From: Diaporthe sp. PMI_573
Lineage: Eukaryota; Ascomycota; Sordariomycetes; Diaporthales; Diaporthaceae
Assembly (NCBI GenBank): GCA_021399435.1
Contig: JAJTUP010000028.1
Location: 310,001 to 374,000 of the forward strand
Length of the DNA stretch: 64,000 bases
Direction: 5' to 3'
Part shown: piece after piece, positions 50,152 through 61,776 of the stretch
How the letters are laid out: each line of letters opens with the position of its first letter
Numbering within the stretch: the stretch's first letter is position 1
Program-made: the position numbers and the translations under genes
The notes under the pieces: model-generated
Database searches by the model: none
What the model saw: only the letters and a program-made list of their open reading frames with translations
What the model was told of the DNA's origin: nothing

Positions 50152-50838
50152 TTTGGCGCGTCGCGTCCTTTTCTGCCATTGAATATAATTTTAGTAATAC
50201 CATATTTCACTGCAGGCACCTACGACAGCGTCACTTCGGACTGAGAGAAAGTTAGCGTAAGAGTGGTGTGAGCTTTACTTTTGTGAGGGGCGGGGGGCGG
50301 CTGATGGCACAGCCTACGGTGTGGCGCGGCAAAGCCAACATGCGGAGGTCATGCTGTAGCTGAAGGCGAATTCGCATGCAACTAGGCTGGATATGCTTAT
50401 ATCTTGAGAAGCAGACGAACACCTTGGTGATGCTAGCAGGGAGGACGGCCGAGCCGCACTGGCCAGGAGCTTGTTGCGATAACTAACGTTGTGATGCATG
50501 TCACGAGGATGTGTTGCTCTCTCAGTGGGCGGAGGTTGAGTGCAGATTTACGCCAAGCCATGTCTTGTGGGGGTATCCATGCCTCGTTGGGTGTCCGCCA
50601 CTTCGGGCCGCCGGTCGATTATTTTGCCGATTCGCCGAAATCCCGAACACGGCGCCGACTCTTGAGAGTTCCGCCACGCCTTCTCTCCATCTTCAACCTC
50701 TAGTCCCTGAAGCGTCCCCGCCCCACGCTCGAATCGTTCCTCAGCTGGTATACTTCTGGTCTTCATGGATCATTGCCTCTCGCTCTACGGCTGTCCTTTG
50801 CGTTGCGCCTCTAAGCGCGCCATCTACGCGTCATCGCC
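50152..50838. other. Spacer and probable promoter of the FunK1 gene
   Basis: No gene is supported; the longest frames are short and lack motifs. The sequence immediately upstream of 50839 has CT-rich tracts typical of fungal promoters. Confidence 0.3.
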
Positions 50839-53321
50839 ATGACGGATGCACCACGGTTAGCGATAATTAGAGCAAAGCCCATCGCACACGGGCTGGATGC
50901 GTTCCGCGAGTCGGCTCAGTTGCTCTCCCAAGAGCTTGCTACTTCTAGTCCCACACAGCTGGGTCGAATAGATAATGAAGGTCAGGGAGTCGGACCCATT
51001 GTGATGCATTTCTAACCGACACAGTCTTTCGGAATCACGCTCTTGATCTCGTATCGGCGCTGCAAATCCTTCCTGCCTCTCGTCTCCTGCCCTCGAGCAG
51101 TCACGGCAAAAACCTCTTTAGCGATCTCTCCAGACTCAACTTAGCCATCAACACTGGGGATTTCGATGTAGGGCGTGTGATACCTCTTCTCCGTGCGGCC
51201 CTCAATGAGGAATCCGATGTCGTTATCTGGGAGGAAGTCTATAAACTACTTACAGAACCTACCTTCACGACCGATGTCGCACCATCAACACCTCCCCCGT
51301 CAGGCCCTCCACGTACCGCCTCGTTTCAGCAGACACCTTGGACGTTCAATACGGGCAGCTTCGCAGATACATCCGACCTCAGAAGGAACGTGGATCCGAT
51401 ACTCAAGGATGAAGTGGAGGATAATCTCAAGATCGACCACCCGGGCTTTATTGACACGTTCTTTGGGCAGATTCCGAGGCTTCGTGAGATGACGTCGGCA
51501 ATATTGCAGAGCTGCAAAGAGGCAGAGCCGCCGCTCTTTCAAGAAGGCGCCGGTTGGGTGGGGTGGCCAGAGAGATGCGAGGAGACGGCGGTGCTGCAAT
51601 TCCTGCGCCGTCATGTCGATCAATTTCAACAGTCTGCGGATGATCACGGCTTCCATCCTTCAAAGCGTTGTCGCTGCATCACCACTCCGAACAAGCCCAT
51701 CCCAGGGTCGGTCAGCAAGCGAAAGCTGGACGTCGGGCTGGCACATCACCCAAACAACGAGGCGGAGGAGAGCTATGACTGGTCTCACATTCTCGTCCCA
51801 GGCGAGCTGAAAAGCAATCCGCGAGAGGACAATCATAGTAGCACCTGGCTCGACCTCGTAAGATATGCTCGGGAGATATTCAGCGCACAAGACACGCGGC
51901 GGTTCATTCTGGGATTTACCCTCTGCGGATCAATCATGCGACTGTGGGAATTTGATCGGCTTGGGGTAGTCGGGTCTACGCCATTTGATATCAACAAGGA
52001 AGGCGAGAGGTTCGTTTCGGTGGTCTTGGGATACTTGTGGATGTCGGAGGAAGAGTTGGGGTATGATTCTACTATCGCAGGGGAAGGCAGAAGATACACA
52101 AGCATTCAGCGGGATGGCCGGATTGAGCGACTCTGCCTGGAAGACCTCATTAAGCGGCAACGTTCGGTCGCGGGCCGGGCAACTAGGTGCTGGAAAGCCT
52201 TTGTTGAAGATATGCCTGATCAGTGGCTCGTGGTGAAGGACTCTTGGGAATATGAGGAACGACCCGAGGAAGGCCTTCTCCTCAAGGAGGCGACAGAAGC
52301 CGGGGTCAACAACGTGGTGCGATACTATCACCATGAGACCGTATACGTCGATGGTAGGGTGGACGATGTCCTTGACAATGTGCGCAAGGGACAAAATGAC
52401 ACCGCCGGCCGGAATCCATTGCAACGACGAGCAGTACGTACCGGATCCGTCACAAGCCCAACAACGTCCAGCGCTTCAGGCCGAGGAAGGGGGAGGAGCA
52501 GAAGCAGCAGTCGAACCATGCCGCGAAAGAGATCCTCAAGCAGCATTCAGGCATCGATGCCACCTCCCAAACGGTCATGTTCGGACTCCCCGGTCAAGCA
52601 AGACACACACCGACGAAGAAATCGCGTTCACCGTCGACTTATCGTGCAAGATGTTGGGAAGAGCATATATGAAGCGAATTCTCCCCGCGGCATACTGACG
52701 GGGTTGCTCGGAGGCATCAAAGGTGAGTGCCGCACAAAACTTTCCGAGTCATGGCTGATTTCCCTAGGTCACGAGTCGCTTCTCGATGCAAATATCCTTC
52801 ACCGAGACATATCTATCGGGAATGTCATGCTGAACATGGTGGAGGACGACGGGTTTTTGATCGATCTCGACCTCGCCATTAAGCTCGATCGCGAGAACGC
52901 TTCCGGCGCTCCGAGCAAAACCGGCACCAAAGTATTTATGGCAATCGGTGCCCTGTATGGTGACGATCACAACTTCATGCATGATTTGGAATCGTTCTTT
53001 TGGGTATTGTTTTGGACCTGCGTTCATTGCACTGGCCCAGGAGGGCGACGTCGCGTGTCAAAGTTCGAAGCATGGAATTTTGAGAGCACCGAAAACCTCG
53101 CTAAGATCAAGAAAGGCTCTGTGGACGAGGAGGACAAGTTTACTAAGGAAGTAGAGGAGAACGTCACGACTTATTGCGCACCATTGATTCCTTGTGTCCA
53201 AGAGCTGCGGAAAGTGGTTTTCCCAGGGGGAAAGCGATGGCTGAAGCAGGATCGCCAGCTCTATTCTCGCATGAAGTCTATTCTTCAGCGGGCAATTGAT
53301 GGCTTAGATACCCAACGGTAA
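50839..53321 (+). CDS. FunK1-type fungal protein kinase
   Basis: Exons 50839-50980, 51025-52722 and 52768-53321 give 797 aa. Intron 1 (44 bp, GTCAGG...TTTCTAACCGACACAG) is needed for frame. Intron 2 (45 bp, GTGAGT...CCCTAG) is open but interrupts the conserved GGIKG-HESLLDANILHRD. N-terminal region: FunK1-type motifs (PGELKSNP, STWLDLVRYAREIFSAQDTR, FILGFTLCGSIMRLWEFDR). A low-complexity basic/Ser-rich hinge (SGRGRGRSRSSSR) follows. The catalytic loop is HRDISIGNVM, the Mg loop LIDLDLA in place of DFG, then GTKVFMAIG and HDLESFFWVLFW. All kinase essentials are present. FunK1 kinases are expanded in mushrooms and some ascomycetes; the substrate is unknown. Intact amid relics. Confidence 0.88.
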
Positions 53322-54723
53322 TAGTATGGTTTGGTCGAGTCTGCACATTTCCCCCTCTTATCGAAGTGAGTTTAAGATCGTTCGGAAGAATTCAGTGCGA
53401 TACGAATACGCCATCCCTCTCTTCGGAATTGTTACATGTCGATTGTCGGCTGTGCCCGGTTAGCCGTGGTTTCCATTTTGGTTCCCGCAGTGGGTCCAGT
53501 TCCAGGCACCTGGTCGGGTCGGGTCCGCTCACAATCTCATTCGGTACTTACTAGAAGCTACGCTCGAAACGCCTTAGCGCACTCCGCCCTCAAGTGGCAC
53601 CAATCAGATGCCTTTCAGCCCAAAAGAATACGTATCTACAACTTGGGACTTGAAAGGGCCATCGCCATACATCTGATGAAGCTCGGCTACGAAAGCCTCG
53701 CTGACCTTCGCAATGGCGGTATCGAGACCCGCCCAAAAATCGACCTTGCCGAAAAGATTGAAACAAAGAGCAAAAATCAACATTCCAAGCTAAACCACAT
53801 TGCGCCTTTATTCCTTATCATTGCCCATTGTGAATTTCTGGTGGCCGAATGATGTTGAAAGCGGATATAGTATATAAAGATAGTACGTACTTTTCAGGAA
53901 CAAGATACGTTCTGTCTGCAGCCACTAAGGGAATATATATCGCGCAACTATTAAACTTCAAAACTAAACTATTTTCTTACAGTAGTAAAAAAACATCTCA
54001 TTTCAAAAACTACAAAATACAACTGAAAAACCATCAGCCCGCTGGACTGTTCACTGTTGACAAACCACTGTCGATTGAGATAACAATTCGCTAGAATGAA
54101 TATGAGGGATTGTGTATTTTATACTTCAATTGCTGTTTGTGGAGTCCAGCCTCATGGCTGGAATGATTATGTACCTGCATTGGAGAACCGTTTTTAGAAT
54201 TAAATAATTTACTTCTCTTCGCAAATTATTAAACGTAACCCAGTGTCTATTGGAAGGAGTGTTCTCAAACAGGTTTTCTAGCCCCGTGGTACGGCGCCAT
54301 TATTACTGAGAGATATGCTTGTTCAATCAGTCCAAACATGGCAAAAACGTTTTCCTCAAAAGCGGTAGATTTGCAAAGACCGCAGACCTGCAGCAGTTCG
54401 AAAGCTGTGAAACCCTGTGTAAAGCCCGCCGAGGAAACACACCCCGAAATGGAGCCAGTCTACCCCAGATGTGTTGAACTTCACCTCTCGCCTTACCAGA
54501 TTGGGTTGGAGAATAGGTTTGCTTGCGGCCACATCATCCAATTACAGAGGGAACCTGCAGTGGAATTGGTGACCTTGACGTTGATATCGATCCTTTTGCG
54601 TTAGTCAACATGGGCAGAGGGATCGTTGAGGCCAGCCTTGAGATTTGCAAGCCTTTCAGAAATCTTACAGATAATACGGCGCTGCATTACGATCCTGATC
54701 AATTACGAAGACATGTGGACATA
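53322..54723. other. No gene supported
   Basis: It contains short frames only. The longest plus-strand one (53436-53852) has no motif. A protein-like stretch near 54605-54745 (NMGRGIVEASLEICKPFRNL) is too short to call. 53860-54250 is A+T-rich. Confidence 0.3.
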
Positions 54724-54835
54724 CTTGTGGATATGAGTTACTCATGAGTTGAGTAACTCATATATGAGTTACTCATCAATCTGGGGGTTGATGAGTGAGT
54801 ATGAGTTATACTCATGAGTAACTCATGAGTCATAC
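54724..54835. repeat. Cluster of ATGAGTTACTCAT palindromes
   Basis: At least five overlapping copies of TGAGTTACTCA/ATGAGTAACTCAT occur in about 110 bp, giving several possible hairpins. It resembles subterminal motif clusters of hAT elements, but no terminus or target duplication was identified. Confidence 0.65.
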
Positions 54836-54872
54836 ACAACTGAGGAAATTCTGGCCTCAATACCAATCAAAT

Positions 54873-55040
54873 AGACTTTCTGGATGTCATTCAGAGTCTA
54901 TGGAACCATCATCATCCTCCAGAGATATGGCAGGGAGCTCAACCAACTCCAGACCTTGTCCTCCCTTGGCATATGGTACAATCAACTCTTCCCTGAGCCA
55001 GTTACCAATGCATTCAATCTGTTCCAGTGTCTGAGGCTTC
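54873..55040 (-). pseudogene. Protein-like fragment of unknown origin
   Basis: A minus-strand frame reads LEQIECIGNWLREELIVPYA, KGGQGLELVELPAISLEDDD, then a stop. It overlaps the end of the phosphatase relic in another frame. Possibly the tail of an unrelated gene joined there. Not recognised. Confidence 0.25.
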
Positions 55041-56119
55041 ATTGTTATCCCTGTCGCCATCGCTGCAAGCTTTTGTGACTTTGCTTGGGTTCTTATACAA
55101 TCGTATGATCAACTTCCGTAGTTTAATGGCATCTCCAGCCTCGGTCTCCTCGACTGCCTCGCAATGCACGCTTGCCCTGAACGCGTCCCCAAATTCGTCC
55201 CTCTCATTGATCTCCAGGGCCGTGTCGCCGGGAAATAAGGATGGCACTTTTCCATGTTCGCTTCGTGCGTCTCGGTCAACATGACAATTACCGCGGGGCT
55301 TTCCAGTTGCTCGACCACCATACGCCACACGTGGTCCGTGGTATTTCGTTTGGGTCCTTGCATGGCGATGTATCGGTCCGGCTCAATGCCCGCAGGATCT
55401 GACAGCCCAACTGTTGCAGTATCCTTATCGCTTTGGCCTTGCGCTTTCCGCAGCGATTTAGTAGAGCTTGGGGTTATCGGCGAGGCATTAATATAGTCCA
55501 CCTTGCCCGATGGGACGTGCAGCTTGACGCGATTGTTCTCCCATGGCTGGATGTTCATATACCTATCCAAATCCTTTAGATGGTCGCCAGTCACGCGCGC
55601 CCACTTGAAGTTTGGTGATGGGTTCGTCAGGCTCTGCAAAATTCGATTGCGTTCCAGCCTGACAATCCTATGGAACTTGGCGACAATCTTCTGCGGTGAC
55701 AGGGCGAGAAAAGAGGGCATTTTGGGGGGTTGGCCCCCGGTGGAGTGGCCGTCCGTGTGTTGCAGTATGTCTTGTAATTGTGGATGCGAGTCTCTGCTGC
55801 ATCCTCGGACGGTGGGCGAGGTCGTAGGCGTGTCGTCGAGTCGGTCGCAAGTGTATGTGGCGCCGATAGGCGAATGTGGGAAGGAGCCGGTAGTCGGAGA
55901 CCATTTGCGCTTGTGGGAGCAGTTGAGGTCGCGCAGGGAGAGCAAGGGCGACGTCTTCTTCACTTTGCTGGGAGGTGGCTGGACATGGAGTGGCCCCCGT
56001 GCCAAAAGGGGCTCAGGGGTAGTCTTCTCTGCTCGCTGTGTGCCGTCGGTTATTAGGGTAGGTCGAGAGGGTGACGCTGTTCTGTTCTTGCTTTGGAAGC
56101 CGGACCCAAGACGGTCCAT
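55014..56119 (-). pseudogene. Protein tyrosine phosphatase, frameshifted and truncated
   Basis: Starts at the ATG near 56119 (MDRLGSGF). After a Ser/Pro-rich N-terminal region come PTP motifs: FHRIVRLERNRILQSL, YMNIQPWENNRVKLHV, DYINASPI (the NDYINAS substrate-recognition loop), PDRYIAMQGPKRNTTDHVWR (IAxQGP) and MVVEQLESPAVIVMLTE. At about 55225 the frame shifts; the continuation (INERDEFGDAFRASVHCEAV) is in another minus frame to 55014. The active-site loop HCxxGxxR and the WPD loop never appear, so the catalytic half is missing. Confidence 0.75.
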
Positions 56120-56269
56120 TTTGAAGTTAAGTCGGCGATGTGGCTCTGTCAAGATTGCGATGAATTTTGTTCGTCTAAGCGGCGGCCACCAGTGGATGAG
56201 TCAAAATCGCGACCCAAGACATGGGACGAGGCAAGCGCTTGCGGGCCTGCATAAAAAGAAAGATTAGAG

Positions 56270-57140
56270 GGACAACGTCGGATCTGGAATTGTCTCAAAG
56301 CGATATGGAGGGATAGCATGAAGGATTGGAAAACGAGTGGCCGAAGACCGCACGAGCGGGGTTCCCCTTACATTTATATCGATGGGCTTAATGGTAGATT
56401 TGGAGCGATAAATACGACCTTATACTTAGAGTGTCCGACCAATTATCAATGGGGTAATGTGCATTCTGTCATTTAAATTACCCTATTGAGGTCTCGCCCC
56501 GAGCAGGAGGCATATCGCAATCCTTCCACACACCTCTCAGAGATCAATTTCTCAGCGAGTATATGCCCTTCCTACACATAGAACTGAAAGAAAGAAGTAT
56601 TCAATCGACTGGGAACGCAACGCAGCCAATATCACACGAGGCTGCAGCATCCCCAACCGCCTTATGAAGTTGTACATACAAGTACATCAGCGCCCGCCAG
56701 CTCCCAGCACATAGTAACCCCATGGTGAGATCCGCTGTGGCTACGTCCACGAGTCAGATAACATCGTGGTGTCTCAGCAAGCCAATTGAAGCAATCAATC
56801 AGCGTGAACCGGTTTGGCGCAGCGAGGCTGCGTAAAGATTTCATCCGAGGTTGCCACATGCAAGCAAGCATTGGTAGTGGGCTCGGAGGGAGCCGCGAGT
56901 ATGGCTGTCAAACATTCCTTGTTCCGAACCGAGGAGAAAGGTTCTTCATGTTAGCTATGGAAGCGGCGAAGGTCATCGGATACCGTGACTTATATCTCCT
57001 TTTTCCATTAAGAACGAATCCTTATTCAACGGTATCACCAGCCAAACAGAGAAGGACGATCTCGTCAGCCAGGAGATTCTCCCTTTCTCCTACAGATCAA
57101 GACAACTAACGATCGTCACAGCACAAAGCATGTCCCTTCA
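56270..57140. other. No gene supported
   Basis: Only short frames lacking motifs are seen. It may be the promoter region of the phosphatase (minus strand). Confidence 0.3.
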
Positions 57141-57149
57141 GTTTGGCAG

Positions 57150-57540
57150 CCGAGTCATCTCAAATGGCTGGAGAGTCTGAGACGACTATTGGGAATGAAT
57201 ACCTGAGTGCGGAAGCGCCTTAGCAAGCATAACAAAGCATCACAAACCACGTGAAAAGCATGTTGGAAATAGACTACCATGGTCATAGTCTCAGAAGCAG
57301 TGTCATTGGCGGCAAATTCGGCAAGTGGCAGCCAGTCTGTCCAGTCGTTTTGTAGGTACGCTACATATAAGCGTGGTAGGCTGTCAACAGTATTGCGGAA
57401 ATGCTTAGGCGGCGGGTCAGGTGTCACCAGAATTCAGACACAAACTGAGGTCCTCGGTCCGACACTATTATAAGTGCTTGGGGATTCTTGATAGGTTTCT
57501 GTGGAGTTCGGCCTTGGGATTATTTCTCGAAATATAAGTT
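57150..57540 (-). pseudogene. Ty3/gypsy integrase fragment
   Basis: The minus strand reads [20 protein letters not shown] (integrase core Asp), a stop, then [20 protein letters not shown] and [11 protein letters not shown], the conserved C-terminal half of a gypsy integrase core. Stops and a gap where the catalytic Glu should be show decay. It differs from the gypsy at 20859-25719. Confidence 0.65.
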
Positions 57541-57814
57541 TGCATGCGTGTGCTGAGTGGGCACTACAACAGAGCAGAAATGTTAGCGCAAGGACGAGAG
57601 GGCGCTGGCCTGGTTCAGCTACAACAGGTCCCTAGCGCTCATCCCTGACCAAAATCTGGTCTCCACCAGCCATGCTCAGTGTGGCTAACAATCAATCGAG
57701 TTCAATTTCGGCCCTCAAACTCGATTGATTGAACCTATCTCAGCTCGATTGAAGCTTGACTTGACTAATCAGCGGCCTCGATTGACAACTTGTCAAGTAC
57801 TTGATATACTATGC

Positions 57815-60154
57815 CTAATCAGGTAATTTGTATAGACCTCTTGGTGTAGAAATCCCGCGCAAGATCTTTGAAGTAATCCAATTCTTCTGTATCATCTCAG
57901 CTTCAACTGTGTCATCGCCGAGACCGTTGCGCTTGTCAGTGATGAGCTCACTACCGTCAGAGAATACGCGCTCTGGCTCTGCGCTCATCGCTGGCGTGCT
58001 GAAGATGTTAAGAGCAAGTTTGCTGAGAATAGGCCATACGTGGCGTCGGTCCACCCACCACGCCAGAGGATTCTTAACGGTCATGTCATCCTTCGACGGC
58101 ACCTGCTTTATCCAGATCTCCCACTCAGTCTCCACCTTCCTCCTCTTGCCACGGCGTGGTCGATCTGTTGTATGGCCCCAAGCATCGAATTCGTCATCGA
58201 TTGTCGGCGAGGAAGAAGGAGAGGTCTCGGCTTGGTCGACGTGCTCAGTGGCCACCGTGACTGCGGCGAAGCGATCGTAATATACAGTAAGCTCCTTCTC
58301 TGCTGTCTTTATCCAATCCTCTCGCTTCCACCACTTCTCCCTGAAGTATTCGAATTGGTAGGCTGGGTGGAGGGCGATGGCCATGCGGTAGATAGGCGAC
58401 TGGTCGGTAAGCTCGTAGTAGGTGTTGATCTTTGACCATGCAGCGAGCACACCGGCGGAGTAGTAGGGAGGAAGGGCATCCTCATTATCTGCATCCATGG
58501 CGTCAATCTCTTCTTTGACGCTCTCAAGCTTCGTAAGCAGGAAGTCCATGGCGTAGAGTACTTGCCACACCGAGCCTTGGCCACCCTCGTTGCCCTCGCT
58601 ATCTGCACGGCTTTGTAGTCGCTTTGTGAGTCGCTCGAAAGGCTGCAGGAGCTTATAGAAGAGCTCAAGCTCGTGCCAATCAGCCTCGGTGAGGAAGTCA
58701 TTCTTGTGCTTGTCGTTTTTATCTGGAGGCTTCCACTGCGCCTGGTAGAGATCGATGGCAGGGCGACACTTAAGAGCACGCTCGATCATGTAATATGTCG
58801 CGTTCCATCGAATGCCACCGTCATTGAGGAGCACGCCGACGAAGAGATTGCCGTCGCTCGTCTTCGTGACGCGCATGCGAGCTCTCAACACCTCGCAACG
58901 CACGTCGTTGCGATTAATGTAGATAACGAGGTTGTGCAGCTTGCCAATGACGTCTTTGAGGCTCCAGAGAGCTACACGCTGCTCCTCCGAAGCCTCAATA
59001 AGATTCTTCTCCCATGCGCTGATGCCTTCGCCAAATAAGAGAGCCTTAACGACGAGATTAATAATATGGCCGATACAGCGAATACGGTCTGCTTCTGGAT
59101 CGATCGAGGAGAAGGAACGCTGTAACGCTTCGAGGCATTGGTCGTTATCACCAGCGTTATCCATAACGAAGGAGCCGAGCTTCTCGCCGATGCTGTATTG
59201 TAGAATTACTGGCTTTACCAGAGCTGCGAGGTCGTCGCCGGTGTGACCGCCATAACGTCGTGGGAAGCCGAGGAGGAGTGTTCGAGGATGACCTTTGCCG
59301 TCGACGAAGTGTGCGCAAACAGCGACGTATTCTCTGCGATTGTGAGCTCGCCATCCATCGATCGAGAGGTTGATGTTGCTGAGTGCAGACTGCACCAATT
59401 CGATGATGAATGGCAAGCGTGCTGCCATCGAATCCTTCACCCACTGCGAGAGCGTTGAGTGATGCGTTGGCAACAGGCGTGCGAGCGAAGGCTTGCCGTA
59501 TGTGAGTAAATCAGTGGTCGCCTCGTCCGTGACTTCTCGGTAGCTGAGGCGTAGCTTGATGGCCCAGTCAATAAGCTTTTGCTTATATTCATCCTCATTA
59601 AATGGCATGACGAGCTGGAAGACTTCTGCGGCGTTGTTGGCGTCGATATCGTCGTCATCGATGGTCGAATTCGAAGGCCTTTTGATATTGTGGAACTCTA
59701 TAAGATGCTGGATTGCAGCAGTCGTCGATTCTGCAGCAAATAGCTGACTAATATACCGCTTCTTGGTATGGCAATCGGCGCAGAGGAAGTACTTGTCATT
59801 ACTATGCTCCAGCTCGGCTCCATATGAATAGATCCATGAGACCTTTACTCGTCTGCCCATGCTCCTCTTGTCCCGTATGCGATATTATATACCCTTGAGA
59901 ATCGTGCCATCGTGCCGCCGAAGCACGCCCCAATCAATTGGGAACGAGAGAGTGTGTGGAGGGCAGGTAGATCGATGGAGAGATTGCTCTACATCTGACG
60001 TTTGCTCGGTCGACAATAGCAGCTCGTTTGGGTCAGTAGATTGCCTTGAAGAAGACATCGTAGATAAGCTTCGAGTACTTGATGGCCGACTTGGGCCCCA
60101 GAACGCGTGTAGCGACATAATAACGCGTCGATTCGACGGGTTGTTGATAGACAT
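57815..60154 (-). pseudogene. hAT-6 transposase with one in-frame TAA
   Basis: The minus-strand frame from ATG 60154 (MSINNPSN) to 57815 has one TAA (59885-59887). Downstream, 681 codons from ATG 59860 are uninterrupted. A BED finger: VSWIYSYGAELEHSNDKYFL, CADCHTKK, IQHLIEFHNI. The core: INLSIDGWRAHNRREYVAVC, GSFVMDNAGDNDQCLEALQR, DRIRCIGHIINLVVKALLFG, GGIRWNATYYMIERALK. The dimerisation domain is ALNIFSTPAMSAEPERVFSD (PAMSAEPER, a slightly divergent CER). If TAA replaces CAA this is one mutation from intact; alternatively the shorter protein from 59860, which still includes the BED finger, is the real product. Confidence 0.85.
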
Positions 60155-60428
60155 TTGATGGAGAAAGAGTAGGGTTTTATTTCGCCCGGGGACACACCTC
60201 ACGGGGCCATTGCGCTAAGCTGTTTACGTTTCGTACAGTGCGATTTACGTCGATTCTGGTGGGTGCCTTCCGTTAGGAAGGTCTTTCTTATTCGCACCCG
60301 ACCCTGACACCCTGGGTTCCTGCCCTCTGATTGGTTGCAAAGTTAACTGCCTTCTGATTGGCTAATAAAATGGGTTCTGATTGGGTCCGCTCTCCCTTTT
60401 TTGTGGGAACGAAAACGGAGATTGCCTC
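60155..60428. other. No gene seen
   Basis: Spacer between the hAT-6 transposase start and the helicase tail. TTCTGATTGGNT motifs repeat (about 60328-60385). Confidence 0.3.
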
Positions 60429-60683
60429 CTAACCTTGCTTCCCATGCCTGGCCTCAAACCGCTCAACCGTCTGTCTTGCTAGCTCTTTTAATCGATCGAC
60501 CCCTTCTATGAGCTCCGGATACATCCGCGCCTGTTCGAAGTGCTCCATTAGGATCGGCTGTATAAGCCGTATGTCCCGCAACCGCTTGCATCGTGACAAT
60601 TGCACATACAAGCTAAGCACGTCACACTTCTCCAGGCTCGGGTATCCCTTCGTCCCTTTCTCCCATAGAGACGGTGCAGCTTG
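60429..60683 (-). pseudogene. PIF1/Helitron-type helicase C-terminal fragment
   Basis: The minus-strand frame reads PSLWEKGTKGYPSLEKCDVL, SLYVQLSRCKRLRDIRLIQP, ILMEHFEQARMYPELIEGVD, RLKELARQTVERFEARHGK, then a stop at 60429. YVQLSRC is helicase motif VI of the PIF1/RecD group, and the trailing helical segment is what follows it in fungal PIF1-like and Helitron helicases. Upstream the frame is lost, so about 80 codons remain. It may be a Helitron remnant or a relic of a dispersed PIF1 paralogue. Domain assignment is from motif recall. Confidence 0.5.
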
Positions 60684-60999
60684 ACAAAGAAAAGCACGGC
60701 AAGTACGTCTGTCCGCGACTCGCAGCCAAGCGGGAGTTTAAGATGGGGCTGATGCGTACGGGGCTGCCATGCGTGCCGGGGCTTTGCGCTCACTGACGCA
60801 GAACAAGACCCTAGAGAAGGTCCTACTCGGGCTGCCCCGAGCATGAGGGTACCCGGAGGTATGTGCGGGAACGCGAGCCCCTCCGTGTCCTGCGATTGGA
60901 GAAGGATGCCGCTTCCCACTTTGTTGGAAACTTTATGAGAAGTTCACAATTTCTTCGAAACAATCTGTGCGCGGACCTGCGCTCGCTTTTTAACTCATT

Positions 61000-61776
61000 T
61001 TACTTCATCTCGACTTCCAGGTCTTCCATTCCAGCTGCTCCCATCAATAAACGTCTCACGACCTCCTCTCGACTAATCTCCCTGAACCACGGCGGCTCTC
61101 CGGGTCCCGCGACATTGAAGACGGCGCTGTAGGTCACTTTGCTGTCGGAGTCAGCGTCCGCCTCGTCCAAGGGGCACCTTGCACCGAATGTCGGCGTCGG
61201 CCACGGCGTACACTCTGCCTTGTGGTTTGGCCAGTCCGCCTCTTGGTGCTCTTTCCGACAATACCCCGCGACGTGACAGGCCCCGCATTCCCTCAGCCCC
61301 TCCTTTTTCTTGCATACTCTACATGACATAAGCTCTGCGAAGAGTCCTGGGTCCGGGCCACGAAGGCCACCATCTGGAGAGCGGTTCCGCGACATGACTT
61401 GCAGCATGCTCTGCCGTGTCCGCGTCCAACATTTCAGGTTCCCGCAGAACAGATCCACGATCGCCACAACGTGAGGCTTCGGAGCATCAAGGAACTGCAT
61501 CGGTGGTAGGTATTCGGTGGCCGTTGCTGGTAACCCACACGCACACGAGGCCGCACTGGCACGCTGGAGGCATGTCACCTCGCTATGCTCCATAATGGCA
61601 TTCATCGCCGCATTCCACAACGATTTGTCCTCGGCTTTCGCCTTGTCTGAATCGTCTCCTGCCCGGACGATGCGATGGGGGATATCGTAGGACTCGTCGA
61701 ACTTGACGCCTACACGATAACAGAGGTAATCGAACCGAACGCGTGCTGTTGTCATTTTGACGTTTAAACTGTTCAC
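61000..61776 (-). CDS. MYND zinc-finger protein
   Basis: 258 aa from ATG 61776 (MNSLNVKMTT; a second ATG at 61755 is possible). The MYND finger at about 150-190 has all metal ligands: CRVCKKKEGLRECGACHVAG, YCRKEHQEADWPNHKAEC. MYND fingers mediate contacts with proline-rich partners. The N-terminal ~145 residues and the tail (WFREISREEVVRRLLMGAAG) are not a recognised enzyme domain; there is no SET domain. The frame is clean. It lies between hAT-6 termini, on the same strand as the transposase, so it may be carried as cargo. A host origin with later enclosure is the alternative. Confidence 0.7.
   Translation of the reverse strand: MNSLNVKMTTARVRFDYLCYRVGVKFDESYDIPHRIVRAGDDSDKAKAEDKSLWNAAMNAIMEHSEVTCLQRASAASCACGLPATATEYLPPMQFLDAPKPHVVAIVDLFCGNLKCWTRTRQSMLQVMSRNRSPDGGLRGPDPGLFAELMSCRVCKKKEGLRECGACHVAGYCRKEHQEADWPNHKAECTPWPTPTFGARCPLDEADADSDSKVTYSAVFNVAGPGEPPWFREISREEVVRRLLMGAAGMEDLEVEMK

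Noticed and set aside
53436..53852. 138-codon plus-strand ORF downstream of the FunK1 gene
   Set aside because: No motif; probably chance in the 3' flank.
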